Below are positions 1 through 5,150 of a DNA stretch of 5,404 nt, piece by piece (the stretch's first letter is position 1; each line of letters starts with the position of its first letter). The stretch is from positions 1 to 5,404 of the forward strand of contig JAJAZJ010000204.1 of the NCBI GenBank assembly GCA_026785795.1. The letters are read 5' to 3'. This DNA comes from Pseudoxanthomonas sp. GTDB lineage: Bacteria; Pseudomonadota; Gammaproteobacteria; Xanthomonadales; Xanthomonadaceae. The position numbers and the translations under genes are program-made. The notes under the pieces were generated by a model, which had not been told where the DNA came from, made no database searches, and saw nothing but the letters and a program-made list of their open reading frames with translations.

Positions 1-918
1 CTGCAGCTCCGCGCGGGCGCGTCGCATCCCTTCACGCGCAATGATATTTCCGCCCGCGCGCAGACCGGCCGTGTCCCCCCGGGTCAGCTGCAGGCCGTCC
101 AGGCGGATGGGTTCGTGCAGGGGGTCGCGGGTGGGCCCGGCTACGTCAGTGACGATGGCCCGGGCACGTCCGGCCAGGGCATTGAGCAGCGAGCTTTTGC
201 CGGCATTGGGCGGGCCGACGATGACCACATGCAGGCCGTCCCGCAGACGACGGCCGCGCTCGGTATCCGCCAACAGCAACACCAGCTGGTTGAGCGCCGC
301 ATTCAAGTTGGCCATCAGTGCGGCCCCGCCCAATGTATCCAGCGATTCGTCGGCGAAATCAATCGCCGCTTCGGCATGGACGCGCAGCGCCGAGAACGCG
401 TCGGCCAGCGCCTCCACTCGCTGCGAGAACACCCCTTCCAGCGAGCGCCGGGCAGCGCGGACGGCACGGGTGTCAGAGGCGGCGATCAGGTCGGCAACGG
501 CTTCGGCCTGGGCCAGGTCAAGGCGACCGTTGAGGAAAGCGCGCTCGCTGAACTCCCCCGGCCGGGCCGGGCGCGCGCCGAGCGCACAGGCCCGCGCGAC
601 GAGCTGCTGCAGCAACACCGGGCTCCCGTGCGCCTGCAGCTCCACCACGTCTTCGCCGGTGAAGCTGTTGGGTGCGGGAAAGGCCAGGCCAATGCCGTCG
701 TCCAGGCTGCTGCCGTCTTCATCACGGAAGCGCACGTAGTGCGCGTGCCTGGGGGCAAGCGACTGCGCGCAGATGGATTGACCGATCAACAGCGCGCGTG
801 GGCCCGACAGGCGCACGATGCCGATCCCGCCGGCGCCGGCGGCAGTCGCCACGGCAGCGATGGTGTCGTTGCGTTCCTGTTTCGGCTGGCTGGCGTGCAT
901 CGGCAAGGAGTCTTGCAT
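1..918 (-). CDS. mnmE: tRNA uridine-5-carboxymethylaminomethyl(34) synthesis GTPase MnmE (TrmE), 3' end missing
   Basis: MnmE acts in the cytoplasm with MnmG to install the (carboxymethyl)aminomethyl group on wobble uridine 34 of certain tRNAs, using a folate one-carbon unit and GTP hydrolysis. The visible 306 codons hold the N-terminal folate-binding domain (about residues 1-130, starting with DTIAAVAT and GIGIVRLSG and including [13 protein letters not shown]), the start of the helical domain ([21 protein letters not shown]) and the first half of the GTPase domain. G1 is GPPNAGKS (235-242), with Asn238 matching the potassium-ligand Asn226 of E. coli. G3 is DTAGLR (282-287). About 145 C-terminal residues, including the usual C-terminal Cys motif, lie outside the window. 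The G2 motif reads GPTRD instead of GTTRD, and the position of catalytic Glu282 (E. coli) is Ala294; see findings. The start is uncertain. ATG at 918 has GGAG only one base away, and an in-frame ATG at 900 has no good ribosome site. The gene lies downstream of yidC, behind an intrinsic terminator. Confidence 0.95.
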   Translation of the reverse strand, partial: MQDSLPMHASQPKQERNDTIAAVATAAGAGGIGIVRLSGPRALLIGQSICAQSLAPRHAHYVRFRDEDGSSLDDGIGLAFPAPNSFTGEDVVELQAHGSPVLLQQLVARACALGARPARPGEFSERAFLNGRLDLAQAEAVADLIAASDTRAVRAARRSLEGVFSQRVEALADAFSALRVHAEAAIDFADESLDTLGGAALMANLNAALNQLVLLLADTERGRRLRDGLHVVIVGPPNAGKSSLLNALAGRARAIVTDVAGPTRDPLHEPIRLDGLQLTRGDTAGLRAGGNIIAREGMRRARAELQ

Positions 919-928
919 ACTCCAGAAT

Positions 929-950
929 AAAAACCCGCCTTGCGGCGGGC
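929..950 (-). terminator. Intrinsic terminator between yidC and mnmE
   Basis: On the minus strand a perfect 6-bp stem CCCGCC / GGCGGG (arms 944-949 and 934-939) closes on a GCAA tetraloop. A run of five T (929-933) follows directly. A flanking G-T pair (950 with 933) can lengthen the stem by one. This is a textbook rho-independent terminator 25 bases after the yidC stop codon. Its T-run ends only ten bases before the first mnmE start codon, so mnmE expression must come from read-through or from a promoter I cannot identify. Confidence 0.85.
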
Positions 951-974
951 TTCTGTTTATTGCGTGGCGTGTCG

Positions 975-2690
975 CTACTTGGCGACCGCTTCGTTGGCGG
1001 CTGGCGGCTGCCCATGGCGTTTGGTCATCCACCACTGCTGCAGCAGGCCCAGGCTACCGTTGGTGACCCAGTACAGCACCAGTCCTGCCGGCATGAAGGC
1101 CATCATCACGCCGAACACCAGCGGCATGAACTGCATCATCTTCTGCTGCATTGGATCCATGCCCATGGTGGGCGTCATCTTCTGGGTCAGCCACATCACC
1201 AGCATGTTGACGGCGGGCAGGATGAAATACGGATCACGCGCGGTCAGGTCATTGATCCAGAAGCCCAGCCACGGCGTTTGCCGCAGCTCCACTGACTCTA
1301 CCAGCACCCAATACAGCGCCAGGAATATCGGCATCTGCACCAGGATGGGAAGGCAGCCGCCCATGGGGTTGATTTTCTCTTTCTTGTACAGCTCCATCAT
1401 CGCCTGCTGGAACTTCTGCTTGTCGTCGCCGTAGCGTTCCTTCAGCTGCGCGATGCGCGGCTGGAACTGGCGCATCTTGGCAAAGCTCTTGTACTGCGCC
1501 GCCGACAGCGGATACAGCGCAAGCTTCACCAGCACCACCAGGCCGACGATCGCCCAGCCCCAGTTGCCCAACAGCGAGTGCAGATGGTCCAGCACCCAGA
1601 ACAGGCCCTGGCCGATCAGGGCGAAGATGGAAAACTGGCTGTAGTCCACCGCGCGGGTCAAGCCGGGCACGTTTTGCGCCTTCATCTGATCCACCAGCTT
1701 CGGCCCCAGGTACAGGCGCGCCTCGGTGCTCGCCTGCTGGCCTGCCGGCACGTTCAGCCCCGGGCCGATCGCGCGGATCAGCGCCTGCTGGCCACCGGCC
1801 GCGCTGTCCAGCGAAATGCTGATGTTGTCCCGTGGGTCGGGTATCCACGCGCTGAAGAAGTGGTGCTGCAGCAGCGCAATCCAGCCCGTGGTGGTCTGCT
1901 TGTCGACCTTGCCGTCATCCAGGAACTTGGCGAACTTGCGCCGCTGGTAGCCCTCGTCCGGGCTGTACCAGGTGGCGCCATTGAAGCTGAAGGACTCCGG
2001 GTTGGTCATCCCGGTCTTGATGATTTGCGGCACCCGCAGCAGCTGTCGATAGACATAGCCCTGCCAATCGCCTGCACCGCTGTTGACGACCTCATCGCGG
2101 ACCCGCAGCGTGTAGTCGCCGCGCTTGAGGGTATAGGTGCGGCGAATGCTGACCCCGTCCGGACCCGTCCACAGGAACGGCACCGACACCTCGTCTGCGT
2201 CGGAAGCCAGCAGCACCTCACCTGCGCCCTGTTCGGGCAGAAAGCCGCGCTCGTGGCTGGGGGCTGCGCTCTGGCTGACCCAGCCGCTCTGCGCGGTGTA
2301 AAAGCGGGCTGGATCATCGCTGTACAGGCGCACCGGCGGGCTCCCCGCGGCCTTGGTTTGCGGATACTTCAGCAGCTCGGCCTGCAGCACGCTGCCGCCA
2401 TCCAGGGTCAGGCGCAGCACGTCCGTGCTCACCGTGACCCGCGGGGTTTCTGCGATTGCCTGGGTGGCCGGCGTGGTGGGCGTCATCAGCGTCGCCGGCA
2501 GTGCCGGGGTGGTGCTGCCGGTCACGGGGGCAGGTGGCACCATGCCTGGCACGGTGCTGGAGGCGGACGTCACTGCCTGCGTGGTCGGGGTGGGGGCGGG
2601 TTTGGGTGCATTGAACTTGCCCCATTCCATCCACAGCAAGGTCGCCACCATCAGCCAGGCAAAGAGCAGGAAGACACGGGTCTGGTTCAT
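975..2690 (-). CDS. yidC: Membrane protein insertase YidC (Oxa1 family)
   Basis: YidC inserts and folds inner-membrane proteins, alone or with the Sec translocon. The 571-residue product has the Gram-negative layout. TM1 (about 5-22) is followed by a Thr/Pro/Ala-rich linker (about 29-80) and the large periplasmic P1 domain (about 85-345). The conserved core then has TM2 (about 376-395), a cytoplasmic hairpin with [20 protein letters not shown] (405-424), TM3 (about 443-463, with [18 protein letters not shown]), TM4 (about 484-504) and TM5 (about 518-548). Lys389 in [10 protein letters not shown] takes the place of the positively charged groove residue Arg366 of E. coli. A Lys/Arg-rich tail follows TM5. 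The length is slightly above the 548 of E. coli, mostly because of the linker. The start is the ATG at 2690, with only a weak purine stretch (GAGAAAG) upstream. The stop is TAG. It begins 39 bases after the rnpA stop, in the same direction and probably the same transcript, and ends at a terminator. Confidence 0.97.
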   Translation of the reverse strand: MNQTRVFLLFAWLMVATLLWMEWGKFNAPKPAPTPTTQAVTSASSTVPGMVPPAPVTGSTTPALPATLMTPTTPATQAIAETPRVTVSTDVLRLTLDGGSVLQAELLKYPQTKAAGSPPVRLYSDDPARFYTAQSGWVSQSAAPSHERGFLPEQGAGEVLLASDADEVSVPFLWTGPDGVSIRRTYTLKRGDYTLRVRDEVVNSGAGDWQGYVYRQLLRVPQIIKTGMTNPESFSFNGATWYSPDEGYQRRKFAKFLDDGKVDKQTTTGWIALLQHHFFSAWIPDPRDNISISLDSAAGGQQALIRAIGPGLNVPAGQQASTEARLYLGPKLVDQMKAQNVPGLTRAVDYSQFSIFALIGQGLFWVLDHLHSLLGNWGWAIVGLVVLVKLALYPLSAAQYKSFAKMRQFQPRIAQLKERYGDDKQKFQQAMMELYKKEKINPMGGCLPILVQMPIFLALYWVLVESVELRQTPWLGFWINDLTARDPYFILPAVNMLVMWLTQKMTPTMGMDPMQQKMMQFMPLVFGVMMAFMPAGLVLYWVTNGSLGLLQQWWMTKRHGQPPAANEAVAK

Positions 2691-2705
2691 CAGGCAGGCT
2701 TTCTC

Positions 2706-2726
2706 AACCGGCAGCAGCGGCCGGTT
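2706..2726 (-). repeat. Inverted repeat in the rnpA-yidC gap
   Basis: AACCGGC and GCCGGTT form a perfect 7-bp stem with a 7-base loop. It lies within the 39-base gap between the rnpA stop and the yidC start. No T-run follows on the minus strand, so it does not look like an intrinsic terminator. It could be an mRNA processing or stabilising hairpin, or chance in GC-rich DNA. Confidence 0.4.
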
Positions 2727-2729
2727 TGT

Positions 2730-3137
2730 TCATGGTGTGGGAGGGAGAGACGAAGGTTTGTCGACCGGCGGCATTGTGCCGGGCGCGGCGGTCGGCGGCA
2801 ATGCGCCTGCCCGCTGCAAAGTGTGCTCGAAGCAGGCGCCCAGCTGTTCACGACTGGCTTTCGCCGCCGCTGGACGCAGCACCAGCACGTAGTCACCACC
2901 GGGCAAACGGCCGCGCAGCTGGCGGAAACGCTCGCGCAGGGCACGCTTGATCCGGTTGCGGCCCACGGCGTGGGGATCAACCTTGCGTGACACCGCCAGG
3001 CCCAGTCGAGCCGGGGACTCGGAGGCCAGCCAGTGCAGGCTCAGCAGCGGATCCGAAGTGCGCCTGGCAAGCTCGAATACGCGCGCGTACTCGGCGCCCG
3101 TGCGCACCCGCGCGCTACGCGGAAAGGTGGTGTTCAC
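2730..3137 (-). CDS. rnpA: Ribonuclease P protein component RnpA
   Basis: RnpA is the basic protein subunit that binds the catalytic RNase P RNA and helps it cleave the 5' leader from precursor tRNAs. The 135-residue product begins with the family pattern [17 protein letters not shown] (5-21) and has the central strand [10 protein letters not shown] (44-53). The hallmark RNR helix is [15 protein letters not shown] (58-72, with Arg60-Asn61-Arg62), followed by DYVLVLRP (82-89). It is longer than the 119 residues of E. coli because of a Pro-rich tail (about 113-135) with no domain I recognise. The start codon is GTG at 3137, chosen because the family N-terminus follows at once and no other start lies just upstream. 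No Shine-Dalgarno sequence is visible, and a terminator-like hairpin ends within about a dozen bases of the start. It lies 88 bases downstream of rpmH, in the usual rpmH-rnpA order. Confidence 0.95.
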   Translation of the reverse strand: MNTTFPRSARVRTGAEYARVFELARRTSDPLLSLHWLASESPARLGLAVSRKVDPHAVGRNRIKRALRERFRQLRGRLPGGDYVLVLRPAAAKASREQLGACFEHTLQRAGALPPTAAPGTMPPVDKPSSLPPTP

Positions 3138-3143
3138 GCTGAG

Positions 3144-3176
3144 ACGAAAAAGTCCGCGCTGCGTTGCGCGGACTTT
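3144..3176 (-). terminator. Terminator-like hairpin (attenuator candidate) between rpmH and rnpA
   Basis: Arms 3149-3159 and 3166-3176 form a perfect 11-bp inverted repeat (AAAGTCCGCGC / GCGCGGACTTT) with a 6-base loop. Read on the minus strand, the GC-rich stem runs into TTTTTCGTC, the form of a rho-independent terminator. It sits between rpmH and the rnpA GTG, just upstream of the start. L34 is needed in far larger amounts than the RNase P protein, so partial termination here would fit. Actual termination or mRNA processing is inferred, not seen. Confidence 0.75.
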
Positions 3177-3225
3177 GGCGGAGGACAGGCATTGCAGGGC
3201 TTGGCCGCAGCGTGCGGCAGGGCCA

Positions 3226-3366
3226 TCAGGCGCTGAGGCGCGTACGGCCCTTGGCGCGACGACGGGCCAGGATCTTGCGGCCGTCGGCAGTTTTCATGCG
3301 GGCACGGAAGCCGTGGTCGCGCTTGCGCTTCAGGTTGCTGGGTTGGTAGGTGCGCTTGGTGGCCAT
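3226..3366 (-). CDS. rpmH: 50S ribosomal protein L34
   Basis: L34 is a small, very basic protein of the large ribosomal subunit. The 46-residue product matches the family along its whole length: [20 protein letters not shown] at the start, then [20 protein letters not shown] and the ending RTRLSA. The length is typical of bacterial L34. Any upstream extension of the frame is spurious, because it runs through the promoter and leader. The ATG at 3366 has a good ribosome site, GAGGG (3371-3375), five bases away. It is the first gene of the leftward cluster, about 30 bases downstream of the predicted transcription start, and diverges from dnaA. Confidence 0.97.
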   Translation of the reverse strand: MATKRTYQPSNLKRKRDHGFRARMKTADGRKILARRRAKGRTRLSA

Positions 3367-3370
3367 GGGG

Positions 3371-3375
3371 CCCTC
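3371..3375 (-). promoter_or_regulatory. Ribosome binding site of rpmH
   Basis: GAGGG on the minus strand lies five bases before the rpmH ATG. This is the only clear, well-spaced Shine-Dalgarno sequence among the leftward genes. It fixes the L34 start inside a longer open frame. Confidence 0.75.
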
Positions 3376-3403
3376 GGGCGGATAGTGATGGAAAGAGCCG
3401 GAA

Positions 3404-3432
3404 AGTCTAATGCCCGCCGCGCGCTTGGTCAA
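3404..3432 (-). promoter_or_regulatory. Sigma70-type promoter of the rpmH-rnpA-yidC cluster
   Basis: On the minus strand a -35 element TTGACC (3427-3432, 5 of 6 consensus) and a -10 element TAGACT (3404-3409, 4 of 6 consensus) are separated by exactly 17 bases (3410-3426). Transcription should start near 3397, giving a leader of about 30 bases before the rpmH ATG. No competing gene overlaps it. Confidence 0.8.
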
Positions 3433-3450
3433 CTCCCGCGGTGCTCTGGT

Positions 3451-3477
3451 CCTGCTGGCGAAGGTGCCGCCAGCGGG
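3451..3477. repeat. Inverted repeat 1 in the rpmH-dnaA gap
   Basis: GCTGGCG (3454-3460) and CGCCAGC (3468-3474) are perfect inverted copies around a 7-base loop. The outer flanks CC/GG extend the pairing to 9 of 10 positions, with one T-G mismatch. It lies about 20 bases upstream of the rpmH -35 element and upstream of the possible dnaA -10, so it may be a protein-binding site. It could also be chance in GC-rich DNA. Confidence 0.45.
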
Positions 3478-3492
3478 ACTGCAGGCGTCCCG
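3474..3492. repeat. Inverted repeat 2 in the rpmH-dnaA gap
   Basis: CGGGAC (3474-3479) and GTCCCG (3487-3492) are perfect inverted copies with a 7-base loop. It directly adjoins, and by one base overlaps, inverted repeat 1. It lies where the -35 contact of a dnaA promoter with its -10 at 3512 would be. No known operator is recognised. Confidence 0.4.
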
Positions 3493-3511
3493 GTGGGCGT
3501 GGCATGCGCGT

Positions 3512-3517
3512 GATAAT
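3512..3517 (+). promoter_or_regulatory. Possible -10 element of a dnaA promoter
   Basis: GATAAT matches 5 of 6 positions of TATAAT and is the only AT-rich hexamer of this kind on the plus strand of the rpmH-dnaA gap. No convincing -35 element lies 16-18 bases upstream, so such a promoter would need an activator or would be weak. It would give a leader of roughly 85-90 bases before the dnaA ATG. This is a weak candidate only. Confidence 0.3.
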
Positions 3518-3610
3518 GTGGCTCGCTGCTGTTTCCTGTTCCCACCCGCGTCCGGCGCCTGAGCTCCGGCACGACCGCCTTCGACAACGAACCCTGACGT
3601 GCCGCCCGCG

Positions 3611-4924
3611 ATGGATGCTTGGCCCCGCTGCCTCGAACGACTCGAAGCCGAACTGCCGGCCGAGGATGTACACACCTGGCTGAAGCCCCTGCAGGCCGAA
3701 CAGCACAGCGACGCCATGGTCCTGTACGCCCCCAACGCTTTCATCGTCGAACAGGTGCGTGCCCGCTACCTGGCCCGGATCCAGGATTTGTTGGTCCACT
3801 TCGCCGGGCACCGGGACGTGTCGGTCGAGGTCGGCTCGCGCTTGCGCAGCGTCGAGCCGACGGCGGCGGTCACCACCGTGTTTGCCGCGTCCGAGCCGTA
3901 TGCCGGCAATCTGGATTCGCATTACAGCTTCGACAACTTCGTCGAGGGCCGCAGTAACCAGCTGGGCCGTGCCGCCGCCTGGCAGGCGGCACAGGCGCCG
4001 GGCGATCGCGCCCACAACCCCCTGTTGCTGTACGGCGGCACGGGCCTGGGCAAGACCCATCTGATGTTTGCAGCCGGCAACGAGCTGCGCCGGCAAAAAC
4101 CTGCGGCGCGCGTCCTTTACCTGCGCTCGGAGCAGTTTTTCAGCGCCATGACCAAGGCTTTGATAGAGAGGTCGATGGACCAGTTCAAGCGCCGTTTCCA
4201 GCAGGTGGACGCGCTGTTGATCGACGATATCCAGTTCTTCGCCGGCAAGGACCGAACCCAGGAAGAGTTCTTCCATACCTTCAACGCCCTGTTTGACGGC
4301 CGTCAGCAGATTATCCTGACCTGCGACCGCTATCCGCGCGAGGTGGAGGGGCTGGAGCCCAGGCTGAAGTCGCGTTTGGCCTGGGGTTTGTCGGTGGCGA
4401 TCGAACCGCCCGATTTCGAGACCCGCGCGGCTATCGTGCTGGCCAAGGCGCACGAGCGCGGGCTCGACATCCCCGATGACGTGGCCTTCCTGCTGGCCAA
4501 GAAGATGCGGTCCAACGTGCGCGATCTGGAGGGTGCGCTGAACACGCTCGCCGCGCGCGCCAACTTCACCGGCCGCGCCATTACCCCTGAATTTGCCCAG
4601 GAAACGCTGCGTGACCTGCTGCGAGCGCAGCAGCAGGCAATCAGCATCCCCAACATACAGAAGACCGTGGCAGACTATTACGGTCTGCAGATCAAGGATT
4701 TGCTGTCCAAGCGGCGCACGCGCTCACTGGCGCGTCCGCGACAGGTGGCAATGGCCTTGGCCAAGGAGTTGACCGAGCACAGCCTGCCGGAGATTGGTGA
4801 TGCTTTTGCCGGCCGCGACCACACCACTGTCCTGCACGCCTGCCGGCAAATCCGGAACCTCATGGAGACCGATGGAAAGTTGCACGAGGACTGGGACAAA
4901 CTGATTCGCAAACTCAGTGAGTAA
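3611..4924 (+). CDS. dnaA: Chromosomal replication initiator protein DnaA
   Basis: DnaA is the AAA+ ATPase that binds DnaA boxes at oriC, melts the adjacent DNA and helps load the replicative helicase. The 437-residue product has domain I (about 1-80, with [12 protein letters not shown]), a short linker domain II (about 81-98) and domain III, the AAA+ module. In domain III, Walker A is GGTGLGKT (142-149), Walker B is LLIDDIQ (202-208), sensor 1 is ILTCDR (235-240) and the box VII arginine is Arg255 in LKSRLAWGL. The sensor 2 arginine is Arg304 in VRDLEGAL. Domain IV (about 345-437) has [14 protein letters not shown] and the DnaA signature [14 protein letters not shown] (401-414). All key residues are present. 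The start is the ATG at 3611, giving [14 protein letters not shown], the form I recall for Xanthomonas-type DnaA. An in-frame GTG at 3599 would add four residues (MPPA). Neither start has a visible Shine-Dalgarno sequence. It diverges from rpmH and precedes the putative oriC and dnaN. Confidence 0.98.
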   Translation: MDAWPRCLERLEAELPAEDVHTWLKPLQAEQHSDAMVLYAPNAFIVEQVRARYLARIQDLLVHFAGHRDVSVEVGSRLRSVEPTAAVTTVFAASEPYAGNLDSHYSFDNFVEGRSNQLGRAAAWQAAQAPGDRAHNPLLLYGGTGLGKTHLMFAAGNELRRQKPAARVLYLRSEQFFSAMTKALIERSMDQFKRRFQQVDALLIDDIQFFAGKDRTQEEFFHTFNALFDGRQQIILTCDRYPREVEGLEPRLKSRLAWGLSVAIEPPDFETRAAIVLAKAHERGLDIPDDVAFLLAKKMRSNVRDLEGALNTLAARANFTGRAITPEFAQETLRDLLRAQQQAISIPNIQKTVADYYGLQIKDLLSKRRTRSLARPRQVAMALAKELTEHSLPEIGDAFAGRDHTTVLHACRQIRNLMETDGKLHEDWDKLIRKLSE

Positions 4925-4938
4925 ACACCCACCAGGGC

Positions 4939-4947
4939 TGTGGATAA
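4939..4947 (-). promoter_or_regulatory. DnaA box, perfect consensus
   Basis: The plus strand reads TGTGGATAA, the exact reverse complement of the consensus box TTATCCACA. It begins 15 bases after the dnaA stop codon and is the only perfect box I found in the window. Confidence 0.9.
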
Positions 4948-4949
4948 AA

Positions 4950-4958
4950 TGGGGATAG
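4950..4958 (-). promoter_or_regulatory. Weak DnaA-box-like site
   Basis: The minus strand reads CTATCCCCA, two mismatches from TTATCCACA. It has the same orientation as the perfect box and starts exactly 11 bases further on, about one helical turn. On sequence alone this is a low-affinity candidate. Confidence 0.3.
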
Positions 4959-4961
4959 AAA

Positions 4962-4971
4962 TAACCGGTTA
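4962..4971. repeat. 10-bp palindrome between the two DnaA boxes
   Basis: TAACCGGTTA is identical to its own reverse complement. It lies between the perfect box and the inverted near-perfect box. It may be a binding site for a dimeric origin regulator; no known site is recognised. Confidence 0.5.
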
Positions 4972-4973
4972 AG

Positions 4974-4982
4974 TTGTCCACA
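4974..4982 (+). promoter_or_regulatory. DnaA box, one mismatch
   Basis: TTGTCCACA differs from TTATCCACA only at the third base. It faces the opposite way to the box at 4939-4947. With one more base on each side, the two form a 10-base inverted pair (CTGTGGATAA / TTGTCCACAG) with one mismatch. Confidence 0.7.
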
Positions 4983-5097
4983 GGTTTCACCAGCACGGGC
5001 AGCGCCTCGATACCGGGTTTCTGACAGTCGGAAAGACTATTCACTTCAGTGGTTTAGGTGGCTTATCAACCGAAATCACTAAAACCATCACCACCAG

Positions 5098-5128
5098 TTT
5101 TTGATTTAATACTCTTTATCAAGAAACA
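5098..5128. other. AT-rich candidate DNA unwinding element
   Basis: 25 of 31 bases are A or T, against a strongly GC-rich surrounding. It contains TTTTTGATTTAAT and TTTATCAAGAAA and lies between the DnaA boxes and dnaN, the expected place for first strand opening. It may also supply promoter elements for dnaN (TTTAAT at 5105-5110), but no matching -35 is seen. Confidence 0.6.
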
Positions 5129-5134
5129 GAGCAT

Positions 5135-5140
5135 AGGGGA
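5135..5140 (+). promoter_or_regulatory. Ribosome binding site of dnaN
   Basis: AGGGGA lies ten bases before the dnaN ATG, slightly further than ideal. It is the only purine-rich Shine-Dalgarno-like stretch nearby and supports the start at 5151. Confidence 0.6.
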
Positions 5141-5150
5141 CACCACCGAC

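Larger units (their letters stand above)
4925..5150. other. Putative chromosomal replication origin (oriC), dnaA-dnaN intergenic region
   Basis: This 226-base gap holds no gene. It has a perfect DnaA box (4939-4947), a one-mismatch inverted box (4974-4982), weaker box-like sites, a 10-bp palindrome (4962-4971) and an AT-rich segment (5098-5128) in otherwise GC-rich DNA. Boxes plus an unwinding element next to dnaA are the standard signs of a bacterial origin, and the dnaA-dnaN gap is a common place for it. The rpmH-dnaA gap has no comparable box. Origin activity is inferred; the middle part (about 4985-5035) shows nothing recognisable. Confidence 0.8.

Noticed and set aside
115..930. Open frame of 271 codons on the plus strand opposite mnmE
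   Set aside because: MnmE motifs in order (folate domain, helical domain, G1, G3) show that the minus strand is the coding strand. The plus frame has no recognisable domain.
960..1000. A promoter for mnmE in the 3' end of yidC (TCGCCA with CAATAA at 17 bases)
   Set aside because: The -10 matches only 2 of 6 consensus bases, and transcription from it would run into the terminator.
2627..2635. CCATCCACA, a DnaA-box-like site in the start of yidC
   Set aside because: It has two mismatches at the essential first two bases and lies alone within conserved coding sequence. Similar two-mismatch sites (1022, 1840) occur by chance.
1578..2990. Long open frame (470 codons) on the plus strand antisense to yidC and rnpA
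   Set aside because: It mirrors the codon structure of two clearly recognisable genes in GC-rich DNA, has no recognisable domain, and runs across the rnpA-yidC gap.
3226..3744. A 172-codon frame that would extend L34 upstream
   Set aside because: The extension passes through the rpmH promoter, the divergent gap and the dnaA start. The conserved L34 begins at the ATG at 3366 with a good ribosome site.
3407..4453. Open frame of 348 codons antisense to dnaA
   Set aside because: It covers the conserved dnaA AAA+ region in reverse and runs through the dnaA leader. No family features are seen, so it is a shadow of GC-rich codon use.
5041..5095. Possible inverted repeat between GGTTTAGGTGG and AAACCATCACCACC near dnaN
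   Set aside because: The pairing is interrupted and no better than expected for simple GGT/ACC-rich sequence.
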